A stretch of 64,000 nt of DNA from Ruminococcus flavefaciens ND2009 (GTDB lineage Bacteria; Bacillota; Clostridia; Oscillospirales; Ruminococcaceae), in NCBI RefSeq assembly GCF_000621785.1, contig NZ_KK211347.1:462725-526724 (forward strand). Direction: 5' to 3'. Positions 41,800 to 48,919 of the stretch are shown here, one piece after another. Each line of letters starts with the position of its first letter. Within the stretch, counting starts at the first letter, position 1. A program made the translations under genes and the position numbers. The notes under the pieces are model-generated. The model was given only the letters and a program-made list of their open reading frames with translations, was not told the origin of the DNA and did no database searches.

Positions 41800-42189
41800 A
41801 TGGCTATTACTGAAGCAGTTGAAAATTATCTGGAGACTATCCTCATACTCTCACAGAAGCAGCCCGACGTTCACGCAATAGATATCTGTTCATATCTTGG
41901 ATATTCACGCCCCACCGTTTCAATCATCCTCAAGAAGATGAAGGATGAGGGACTTGTCACCGTGGACGGCGACAATCATATCCGCCTGACAGATGCAGGC
42001 AGAAGTGTTGCAGAACATATCTATGACCGCCATACTGTGCTCACCGATTTCTTTATACTTCTGGGTGTTAACCGCGACATTGCCGCAGAGGATGCCTGTA
42101 AGGTAGAGCATGATATTTCCGACGAGACTTTCGCCCTTCTGAAGGCACATTACAGAAAGCTTGCAGGAGACGCCGAAAACAGCAAGTGA
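41800..42189 (+). CDS. DtxR/MntR-family metal-dependent regulator
   Basis: This 129-residue protein has the DtxR start (AITEAVENYLETILILSQKQ), a winged helix (YLGYSRPTVSIILKKMKDEG), and metal-site residues HTVLTDFFILLGV and KVEHDISDETF, as in MntR/IdeR. No SH3-like third domain is present. It should bind DNA with Mn or Fe as corepressor. ATG 41800 follows AAAGGAGG. It is first in the operon with murL and murD, 22 bp before murL; whether it controls that operon is unknown. Confidence 0.9.
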   Translation: MAITEAVENYLETILILSQKQPDVHAIDICSYLGYSRPTVSIILKKMKDEGLVTVDGDNHIRLTDAGRSVAEHIYDRHTVLTDFFILLGVNRDIAAEDACKVEHDISDETFALLKAHYRKLAGDAENSK

Positions 42190-42211
42190 TCCCTGTCAGC
42201 GGAGGATAGCA

Positions 42212-43594
42212 ATGGGTAAATATGAAGAATTCAGGGAGAAATATCCCGTTTTTGTATACAGATCTTATAATGTAAATGAAACGGCTGAGACCGTGGAGAT
42301 TGGCTACAAGTTCAAGATCGAGGGACTGGCTGAGTTTCGCCCCAGCTGGACCTTCGGCAAGCCTGCGGGTATGTCCGTCAAGGGCGACCTTAAATTCGAG
42401 AGACTGGCTTTCTCGCTGGGTATGGCTGAGGCTGTAAGCTACTGGAAGGCTGCCTGTTCACCGAAATTCCGCGTGGAGTGCGGCGAGCTGGACGAGGATC
42501 AGAAGAAGTGGTGGAAGAAGCTGTGGTACATGGGACTGGGAGAGCTGTTCTTTGTAAACGGCATCAGCGCAGACCCCGACAGCTTCGTGGAGATAATCGC
42601 CGAGGGAAGCTTTGACAGCTCCCTTGAGGAGAGAGAACGTGCCCCGAAGGGCTGTCTTGTGCCTATCGGCGGCGGAAAGGACTCCGCTCTCACTCTTGAG
42701 ACCCTGGTGAACGCGGGAATGGACTGTATGTGCTATTCCATCAACAAGCGCCGCTCAATAAGCGGAACTGTTGCGGCAGCAGGACTTCCCGAGAGCTCTC
42801 TTATCACCGCACATCGCCACTTTGACCGCTCACTTGTAGAGCTGAACAACAAGGGCTTCATCAACGGTCACACGCCATTCTCGGCGATAGTTGCCTTTTC
42901 TGCGGAGATAACCGCATACCTCAACAGTCTGAAATACATCGTTCTCTCCAACGAGTCCAGTGCCAATGAGAGCACAGTCGTGGGACAGGACGTCAACCAC
43001 CAGTACTCCAAGAGCTTTGAGTTCGAGCAGGACTTCCACAGCTATGAGGAGAAATACCTGCGCACGGGACAGTGTTATTTCAGCTTCCTGAGACCCCTTT
43101 CGGAATTCCAGATAGCCAAGATGTTCGTGTCACACAGAAAGTATCTGTCAGTGTTCAGAAGCTGCAATCTGGGCAGCAAGGTCTCACCGGATATATGGTG
43201 CGGCGAGTGCCCAAAGTGCCTTTTTGTGAGCCTGATACTTTCGCCATTCCTCAGCCTTTCGGAGCTCAGGGACATATTCGGCAAGGATATGCTGGACGAC
43301 CCGAAGATGAAGGAGTACTTCATCGAGCTTATCGGACAGTCCCTGCATAAGCCCTTTGAGTGCGTGGGAAGCATCGACGAGGTGAATTTAGCCGTATCGC
43401 TTGCGATACGGAAGCTTGAGCAGCAGGGCGAGAAGCTTCCGCTGCTGTTTGAGGAATACAAGTCCCGCGGACTCTACCGTCCCGAGACCATCGACGGTAT
43501 CAACAAGGAGTACTGCGGCTCGTTCAACGAGCAGAACCTGCTGCCTGCTGAATTTGCAAAAATACTTAAAAAGGAAATGGAGCGTCTGCTTTGA
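42212..43594 (+). CDS. murL: MurL-like UDP-MurNAc-L-Ala-L-Glu epimerase
   Basis: This 460-residue protein has a PP-loop-like ATP site PIGGGKDSALTLETL (about 151-165), a NESSANESTVVGQDVNHQYS segment, and a CGECPKCLF metal/Cys cluster. These match what I know of MurL from Xanthomonas, an ATP-dependent epimerase that turns the terminal L-Glu of UDP-MurNAc-L-Ala-L-Glu into D-Glu. It directly precedes and overlaps a murD gene (stop and TTG start share bases), as expected for the MurD2-MurL pathway. CGGAGGA precedes the ATG at 42212. Other PP-loop enzymes are an alternative, but the murD partner supports MurL. Confidence 0.82.
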   Translation: MGKYEEFREKYPVFVYRSYNVNETAETVEIGYKFKIEGLAEFRPSWTFGKPAGMSVKGDLKFERLAFSLGMAEAVSYWKAACSPKFRVECGELDEDQKKWWKKLWYMGLGELFFVNGISADPDSFVEIIAEGSFDSSLEERERAPKGCLVPIGGGKDSALTLETLVNAGMDCMCYSINKRRSISGTVAAAGLPESSLITAHRHFDRSLVELNNKGFINGHTPFSAIVAFSAEITAYLNSLKYIVLSNESSANESTVVGQDVNHQYSKSFEFEQDFHSYEEKYLRTGQCYFSFLRPLSEFQIAKMFVSHRKYLSVFRSCNLGSKVSPDIWCGECPKCLFVSLILSPFLSLSELRDIFGKDMLDDPKMKEYFIELIGQSLHKPFECVGSIDEVNLAVSLAIRKLEQQGEKLPLLFEEYKSRGLYRPETIDGINKEYCGSFNEQNLLPAEFAKILKKEMERLL

Positions 43595-44940
43595 ACAAAT
43601 TCTGCGACTATATAAAGGAATACACCAAGGGAAAGACAGTCTGCATACTCGGCTTCGGCAGAGAGGGCAGGTCCACATATAAGATACTGGAGAAGTACGG
43701 CGCACAGGCTTCACTTGCCGTCGCCGACCTCAATCCTGTGGACGCCGCTGCAAATGGTCTTCCCGAAAACGTGGAGCTTATCTGCGGCAAGGATTATCAG
43801 AAGTGCCTGGACCGCTTTGACATGGTGTTCAAGAGTCCCGGTATCGTGCTGGAGAAGTCTCTTTCGGAGCTTAAATGCCTCATAACCTGCGAGACACAGG
43901 TGTTCTTCGAGGTCTTCCGCGAGCAGATAATCGGCATTACAGGCACCAAGGGCAAGAGCACGGTGACCTCACTTATCTATCATGTGCTGAAGGAGAGCGG
44001 TGTCGACTGCCGTATCGCAGGAAATATCGGTATCCCCGTATTCGACATCGCCGAGGGCATGAACGAGGACACGGTTGTGGTCTGCGAGCTTTCCTGCCAC
44101 CAGCTGGAGTACATGACAGTCTCACCAAGATGTGCAGTATTCCTCAATCTCTATGAGGAGCACCTTGACCACTACGGCACCATGGAGAACTACTACAACG
44201 CAAAGAAGAATATCTATCTTCATCAGGACGTCTGCGATGTTCTGTGGTGCAATTCAGCTATCAGGACTGATGATATACCGTCAATTGCGGTCACTGTTTC
44301 AAATACTGACAGCAGCGCCGACGTTTACGTTGCAGACGGTATCGTATACGACTCCGACGACGAGGAGTACGAGATACCCGTGGACAGAATAAAGCTTCTT
44401 GGAACCCACAATCACTACAATATCGCCATTGCCTGGGACGTCTGCAAGGACAGGGTAGAGGAGGAGGACTTCACAAAGGCTCTCTGCAGCTTTGACCCTC
44501 TGGCTCACCGCCTTGAGTATGTAGATACGGTAAAGGGCATACGCTGGTATGACGACTCTATCTCAACTGCCTGCGCTACGGCAATATCCGCCCTTCAGAG
44601 CGTTCCTCAGGTGGGAACTATCCTCATCGGCGGCATGGACAGAGGTATCGACTACACCTCTCTTGTGGACTTCCTTGCGGACTTCGGTGTCAAGGTCATC
44701 TGCATGGAGGCTTCGGGCAAGCGTGTGTTCGATATGATACAGGCGAGAGAGGACTTCTCGGACAAGTCCCGCGTACACTATGCCGACCACCTTGCAGAAG
44801 CTGTAAAGCTTGCTGCGGAGATAACTCCAGAAGGCAAGAGCTGCGTAATGTCGCCTGCGGCTGCAAGCTACGGCATTTTCAAGAACTTTGAGGAGCGCGG
44901 CGACGCTTTCAAAAAGCTCGTAAACGAGCTTAGTGAATAG
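43591..44940 (+). CDS. murD: MurD-type UDP-MurNAc-L-Ala--glutamate ligase (MurD2 candidate)
   Basis: This 449-residue Mur ligase has an N-terminal Rossmann domain (CILGFGREGRST), the ATP loop GITGTKGKST, NLYEEHLDHYGTMENYYNAKK (Mur ligase metal/Lys region), GTHNHYNIAIA, and LIGGMDRGIDY at the C-terminal domain. It adds glutamate to UDP-MurNAc-L-Ala in cytoplasmic peptidoglycan synthesis. Pairing with murL suggests it uses L-Glu (MurD2), not D-Glu; the sequence alone cannot prove that. It starts with TTG overlapping the murL stop, GGAG upstream, so the two are translationally coupled. Confidence 0.88.
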   Translation: MNKFCDYIKEYTKGKTVCILGFGREGRSTYKILEKYGAQASLAVADLNPVDAAANGLPENVELICGKDYQKCLDRFDMVFKSPGIVLEKSLSELKCLITCETQVFFEVFREQIIGITGTKGKSTVTSLIYHVLKESGVDCRIAGNIGIPVFDIAEGMNEDTVVVCELSCHQLEYMTVSPRCAVFLNLYEEHLDHYGTMENYYNAKKNIYLHQDVCDVLWCNSAIRTDDIPSIAVTVSNTDSSADVYVADGIVYDSDDEEYEIPVDRIKLLGTHNHYNIAIAWDVCKDRVEEEDFTKALCSFDPLAHRLEYVDTVKGIRWYDDSISTACATAISALQSVPQVGTILIGGMDRGIDYTSLVDFLADFGVKVICMEASGKRVFDMIQAREDFSDKSRVHYADHLAEAVKLAAEITPEGKSCVMSPAAASYGIFKNFEERGDAFKKLVNELSE

Positions 44941-44968
44941 TAAGAAGTAAATAGTGAGTAGTAATTAG

Positions 44969-44997
44969 AAAGGGGCGGATAATATCCGCCCTTTTGG
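44969..44997 (+). terminator. Terminator after murD
   Basis: AAGGGGCGGATA and its near complement, followed by TTTT. Confidence 0.8.
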
Positions 44998-45069
44998 TAT
45001 TTTATAGGAACTGTCATTTTACTTTTCATTTATCACTGATAACTAACCTCGGAAATGCTCCAATTATTG

Positions 45070-45149
45070 CCCATCGTTAACTTATATTGCTAAATTTTTC
45101 GGAAACCCTTGCAATTCACTGCAAGCTATGATATAATATTAACGATGGG
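45070..45149. promoter_or_regulatory. Inverted repeat flanking the aldolase promoter (paired operator)
   Basis: CCCATCGTTAA (45070-45080) and TTAACGATGGG (45139-45149) are perfect inverted copies, 58 bp apart. One lies upstream of the -35, the other at the start site just after the -10. This suggests a repressor that loops DNA across the fba promoter. Confidence 0.6.
45109..45137 (+). promoter_or_regulatory. Promoter of fba
   Basis: TTGCAA (45109-45114) and TATAAT (45132-45137), 17-bp spacer. Confidence 0.75.
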
Positions 45150-45191
45150 GTCACGAGCCCCGTAAATGAATTCTCAGGAGGAATTATATCT

Positions 45192-46055
45192 ATGTTAACT
45201 TCAGCTACAGAAATGCTCCAGAAAGCAAGAGCAGGCAAATACGCAGTAGGTCAGTTCAATATCAACAACCTTGAGTGGACTAAGGCTATCCTTCTCACAG
45301 CTCAGGAGCTCAACAGCCCTGTTATCCTCGGTGTTTCTGAGGGCGCTGGCAAGTATATGTGCGGTTTCGAGACTGTTGCAGCTATGGTTGCAGCTATGGA
45401 CAAGTCTCTCGGTATCACAGTTCCTGTTGCACTTCACCTGGATCACGGCTCATATGAGGCTTGCTACAAGTGCATCAAGGCTGGCTTTACATCTATCATG
45501 TTCGACGGTTCACACTTCCCCATCGACGAGAACGTTGCTAAGACAACTGAGCTCGTTAACGTTGCTCACAATCTTGGTCTCTCCATCGAGGCTGAGGTAG
45601 GCGCTATCGGCGGTGAAGAGGACGGCGTTATCGGTAAGGGCGAGTGTGCAGATCCCGCAGAGTGCAAGCAGATCGCTGATCTTGGCGTAGATTTCCTCGC
45701 TGCAGGTATCGGTAACATCCACGGTGTATATCCCGCAAACTGGGAGGGACTCAGCTTTGAGACTCTTGAGGCTATCAACAAGACAGTAGGCGAGATGCCC
45801 CTCGTTCTCCACGGCGGTACAGGTATCCCTGACGACCAGATCACAAAGGCTATCTCTCTCGGCGTTGCAAAGATCAACGTAAACACAGAGTGCCAGCTGG
45901 TATTCGCAGAGGCTACAAGAGGCTATGTTGAGGCTGGCAAGGACAAGCAGGGCAAGGGCTTCGATCCCAGAAAGCTTCTTGCACCCGGCTTTGAGGCTAT
46001 CAAGGCTAAGGTAAAGGAGAAGATGGAGCTCTTCGGAAGCGTTAACAAGGCTTGA
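45192..46055 (+). CDS. fba: Class II fructose-1,6-bisphosphate aldolase
   Basis: This 287-residue zinc-dependent aldolase cleaves fructose 1,6-bisphosphate in glycolysis. It has the family motifs VALHLDHGSYEACYKCIKAG (zinc His and catalytic Asp), SIEAEVGAIGG, AAGIGNIHGVY, LVLHGGTGIPDDQI and KINVNTECQL. Length is typical. CAGGAGG precedes the ATG. Gly/Ala/Val codons are strongly biased to GCT/GTT/GGT, unlike neighbours, in line with high expression. Its promoter is bracketed by an inverted repeat. Confidence 0.96.
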   Translation: MLTSATEMLQKARAGKYAVGQFNINNLEWTKAILLTAQELNSPVILGVSEGAGKYMCGFETVAAMVAAMDKSLGITVPVALHLDHGSYEACYKCIKAGFTSIMFDGSHFPIDENVAKTTELVNVAHNLGLSIEAEVGAIGGEEDGVIGKGECADPAECKQIADLGVDFLAAGIGNIHGVYPANWEGLSFETLEAINKTVGEMPLVLHGGTGIPDDQITKAISLGVAKINVNTECQLVFAEATRGYVEAGKDKQGKGFDPRKLLAPGFEAIKAKVKEKMELFGSVNKA

Positions 46056-46075
46056 TCGTAAAGAAGGTATAAGAT

Positions 46076-46405
46076 ATGGCTTGGGGTAATTACGAACAGA
46101 ACTATGCTTATAACTATGACATAAACACTGTTCTCGATGCAGTAATGCGTGCGGGAGCACAGATAAAGCTTAAATTCAAGGGTGCTGACAGAGCTGCATA
46201 CAAGGTAAAGTTCAGCACAGGTCTCTCGCTTCTTACTTACGGCGAGGAGGTCTTTGTAACTCTGGGAGTTCTTCCCGACGGAAGAACAGGAGTAAACATC
46301 AGAAGCTCGTCAAATCTCGGAACTGAGCTTGCTGCAAAGTCAAGGAATGAGAGCAATGTTCTGAAATTAGTAAATGCACTCAACGTATTCCTTCCGCCAA
46401 GATAA
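46076..46405 (+). CDS. Small conserved-looking protein, unknown
   Basis: This 109-residue soluble protein starts MAWGNYEQNYAYNYDINTVL, with a beta-rich centre (KLKFKGADRAAYKVKFSTGL; TYGEEVFVTLGVLPDGRTGV) and a final helix. There is no signal or membrane segment. AAGAAGG precedes the ATG; it lies 20 bp after fba on the same transcript. I recognise no family. Confidence 0.7.
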   Translation: MAWGNYEQNYAYNYDINTVLDAVMRAGAQIKLKFKGADRAAYKVKFSTGLSLLTYGEEVFVTLGVLPDGRTGVNIRSSSNLGTELAAKSRNESNVLKLVNALNVFLPPR

Positions 46406-46412
46406 ATAAACA

Positions 46413-46447
46413 TAAAAGCCTGAGGGTAATTCCTCAGGCTTTTTTTC
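46413..46447. terminator. Bidirectional terminator
   Basis: AAAAGCCTGAGG and CCTCAGGCTTTT with a 6-nt loop, seven T on the plus side and A-rich on the other, serving the fba unit and the convergent FMN reductase gene. Confidence 0.9.
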
Positions 46448-46985
46448 ATATATTTTTGCAGAAATCGGTTATCTCGGCTTTTCTCGGTTCAACAGCCTCC
46501 TTGTACTCCACGGAGCAAAGACCCAGACTGCCGCAGCATTCTATCTCCAGGTGACCGTAGAAGTGCTCGATACTGCCGATTATCCGTTCACACTCTCTCA
46601 TGGAGGGCCCTGTTCTCAGAGCGACGGAGTAGCCCTTCTTGCCGCTTTTTATAGTGGCGTGAGGCTCATGGGTGTTGCACCAGGGGGTACACCTGTCAAT
46701 GAAAGCCTTGAACTGTCCGGGAATATCAGCCCAGTATGAGGGAGCGACAGAAACGATAATGTCGGCGCTGTCAAACTCCGCCATGATAAGGTCTATATCG
46801 TCGGTCTGAACGCACCTGGCGGTATTATGACAGCTACGACAGCCCATGCAGAAGCTGAAGCTGTAGTCGTCTATACATATGCTTTTGGTGTCATACCTCT
46901 CGGACAGCTCTCCGGAAATGATCCTTACGATCTCCGCTGTAGCGCCGTTTCTCACGGGACTGCAATTGATGACAAGTGCTTTCAT
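46446..46985 (-). CDS. Flavodoxin-like NAD(P)H-dependent FMN reductase
   Basis: This 179-residue protein has the flavodoxin fold: INCSPVRNGATAEIV binds FMN phosphate, and SVAPSYWADIPGQFKAFIDR is the reductase signature. A CMGCRSCHNTARC cysteine cluster sits between them, as in the iron-sulfur-flavoprotein-like subgroup; whether it binds a cluster is unclear. GGAGG precedes the ATG. It is a single gene. Confidence 0.85.
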   Translation of the reverse strand: MKALVINCSPVRNGATAEIVRIISGELSERYDTKSICIDDYSFSFCMGCRSCHNTARCVQTDDIDLIMAEFDSADIIVSVAPSYWADIPGQFKAFIDRCTPWCNTHEPHATIKSGKKGYSVALRTGPSMRECERIIGSIEHFYGHLEIECCGSLGLCSVEYKEAVEPRKAEITDFCKNI

Positions 46986-47048
46986 GATAATACCTCCGTT
47001 AATAAAAATATAAGTCTGATTATATCACAGAAGCATTGCTTTGTCAAG

Positions 47049-47085
47049 AAAAAGATCACTCCCGCAGTCACGGAAGTGATCCTTT
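47049..47085 (-). terminator. Terminator after the M23 gene
   Basis: GGATCACTTCC and GGAGTGATC arms with a T run on the minus strand. Confidence 0.8.
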
Positions 47086-47086
47086 G

Positions 47087-47866
47087 TTACTGTGAGCTGA
47101 GAACAGTCATGGGGTCGATGAATGAGCCGTTATGAGTGACCTCGATATGCAGATGGGGCGGCATGGAGCTCTCTATATCCGCAGTCTCGCCAACGGCTCC
47201 GATAACTGTGCCGCTGTCAACGGTATCGCCCTGCTGAACGGCAAGGTCAGCTCCCAGACCGCAGTATTTTGTGGTGAAGCCGTTCTTGTGGTCGATGACC
47301 ACGGAAACTCCCCACAGCGGATCGTTGGTCACGGAAGCTATCTCGCCGTTTTCGGCAGCGAACACATCGGCTCCCACCTCGGCGGCAATATCGATGCCGT
47401 TATGGGTCTGCCAGGTGCCTGTGGTCTCGTTTTTCACAAGTTCACCGCCGCTGAATGGGGAGAGAACGCTGCTCATATCGCTGAGAGGAGCTCTTGCTGC
47501 GGACATATCGTCCATTGCTGCGGCAGGCTCAACGGGCTGCTCGGCAAATCCGTGCTCCTCAGGCGGGGGAGCGTCCACGCTTATCTCGGCGGCAGATATA
47601 GTCGGTTCTTCTGCAAAAACAGGAGCCGTCACCGCTGCGGTAGTAACTCTCTGCGCAGGAGCGGTAGGCTTCGGTATGTCGGTAACAGGCTTGTTCACCT
47701 GAGCCTCCTGTACTATGGGCGAGGGCTGCTTCTCAGCGAGCCTGTCTCCCTGTTTATGGGCAAAAAGGCAGGCAGCTCCCACCATGACGGCGCTTATTCC
47801 CAGAGCCGCATAGAAGCCCTTTGAGCCCTTTGCGTAATGCTTATCGGTCAGTTCGTTTTTCTTCAC
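47087..47866 (-). CDS. M23-family (LytM) membrane protein, SpoIIQ-like
   Basis: This 259-residue protein has an N-terminal membrane anchor (FYAALGISAVMVGAACLFAH), a Pro/Thr-rich linker, and a C-terminal LytM domain (THNGIDIAAEVGADVFAAEN and HLHIEVTHNG). The HxxxD and HxH metal motifs are present, so it may be an active endopeptidase, unlike B. subtilis SpoIIQ. The compact membrane-anchored layout and the TWQTHNGIDIAA region resemble SpoIIQ of clostridia, but a general wall hydrolase fits too. GTG 47866 follows GGAGGTG with a 7-nt spacer; an in-frame ATG at 47914 has no ribosome site. Confidence 0.82.
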   Translation of the reverse strand: MKKNELTDKHYAKGSKGFYAALGISAVMVGAACLFAHKQGDRLAEKQPSPIVQEAQVNKPVTDIPKPTAPAQRVTTAAVTAPVFAEEPTISAAEISVDAPPPEEHGFAEQPVEPAAAMDDMSAARAPLSDMSSVLSPFSGGELVKNETTGTWQTHNGIDIAAEVGADVFAAENGEIASVTNDPLWGVSVVIDHKNGFTTKYCGLGADLAVQQGDTVDSGTVIGAVGETADIESSMPPHLHIEVTHNGSFIDPMTVLSSQ

Positions 47867-47920
47867 ACTAACACCTCCGACATTATTTTTGTCAGAAAAT
47901 CGGAAAATATACATAGCATG

Positions 47921-47945
47921 AAAAAGTCCCCGAAAAACGGGGACT
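47921..47945 (-). terminator. Terminator after the VanW gene
   Basis: AGTCCCCG and CGGGGACT with an A-rich loop; on the minus strand it ends in five T. Confidence 0.85.
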
Positions 47946-47951
47946 GTGTGT

Positions 47952-48803
47952 TTATGCGTTTACGGGAGCTTCCTCCCTTATGTCGAGGTCTGAGGTATCG
48001 TACATGACCCTGGCGTGATTGCGGCGGATAAGCTTTTTTTCAATGTGATTGCCTGTCTTGCAGTCCACCTTGTCGCGGTAGACCTCACCGTTGCGGTAGA
48101 CCGTTCCGTTCTCACGGGAAAAAAACACGTTTTCGGCGGAAATATGGTATTTGTACCGCTGACGCCTGTCCGCTCTCAGCTCGCCGCAGAGGTACTCATC
48201 TGTGGTATGGACGATAAGCTGATAGGTCCTGTCGGTATTGTTGGTGAAGCGGTAATCCAGGTAATTGTACATTATTGAAGTACCTGTGCCGAAGGGGATC
48301 TTTCGCTGAAAATCGGGGAAAAGGTCAAGACCGTCATGGTGGTGGTGCTCGGTGATGTCCATATCCGAGTGGAGTATCATCCAGTGGATAAGGTTTGTCA
48401 TCTGGCACATTCCTCCGCCCACACCCGATGAGGGATGATCTGCGAAGATAGTGAGGCCCTCCTTGAAGCCCTTTTTCTCGGTGAGCTTGCCCACCAGATA
48501 CCAGAAAGAAAAGGTCTCATGAGGACGGATAAGTATGCCGTTTATTTTGGGAGCAGCAAGGGAAAGATTCACCGCCTTGTTCTCCTGGAGCGCCATGTTG
48601 ACATTGCCAAGCCTTCGCCTGATAAGTGAATTATGTCTGTAAATGAGATACTCAAGGGGCTCCTCCTGTCTGGTACTTGCAAGGTGTCTTGCTGTCAGCA
48701 GGTTTTTGACCGATCTGAGGAAGATGCACTTCTTCTCTGAAATGGCGTAAGTCAGAGGTGAGATCTCACAGAAAAGTTTACGTTTTATGATCGTCATCTC
48801 CAT
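47952..48803 (-). CDS. VanW-family protein
   Basis: This 283-residue protein has the VanW core: RPHETFSFWYLVGKLTEKKG, the Gly-rich SSGVGGGMCQMTNLIHWM, and YNYLDYRFTNNTDRTYQLIV. VanW occurs in some vancomycin gene clusters but the family role is unknown; here no van ligase genes are near. There is no signal peptide in the chosen frame. The promoter leaves a leader of only about 13 bases with no ribosome site before ATG 48803, which is odd for this genome. Confidence 0.85.
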   Translation of the reverse strand: MEMTIIKRKLFCEISPLTYAISEKKCIFLRSVKNLLTARHLASTRQEEPLEYLIYRHNSLIRRRLGNVNMALQENKAVNLSLAAPKINGILIRPHETFSFWYLVGKLTEKKGFKEGLTIFADHPSSGVGGGMCQMTNLIHWMILHSDMDITEHHHHDGLDLFPDFQRKIPFGTGTSIMYNYLDYRFTNNTDRTYQLIVHTTDEYLCGELRADRRQRYKYHISAENVFFSRENGTVYRNGEVYRDKVDCKTGNHIEKKLIRRNHARVMYDTSDLDIREEAPVNA

Positions 48804-48822
48804 GTTTGTATATTTTACAACA

Positions 48823-48851
48823 ATTATACATCATATTTACAATAGTGTCAA
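48823..48851 (-). promoter_or_regulatory. Promoter of the VanW gene
   Basis: Minus-strand TTGACA (48851-48846) and TATAAT (48828-48823), 17-bp spacer. Confidence 0.8.
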
Positions 48852-48882
48852 TAGCATTATTGCGGTATTCAGAAATAATATT

Positions 48883-48914
48883 GCCCCTGAGTATCCATGT
48901 GAACACACAGGGGC
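48883..48914 (-). terminator. Terminator after mrdA
   Basis: GCCCCTG and CAGGGGC form a 7-bp stem with a wide loop; the following T run is interrupted. Confidence 0.55.
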
Positions 48915-48919
48915 ATTTA

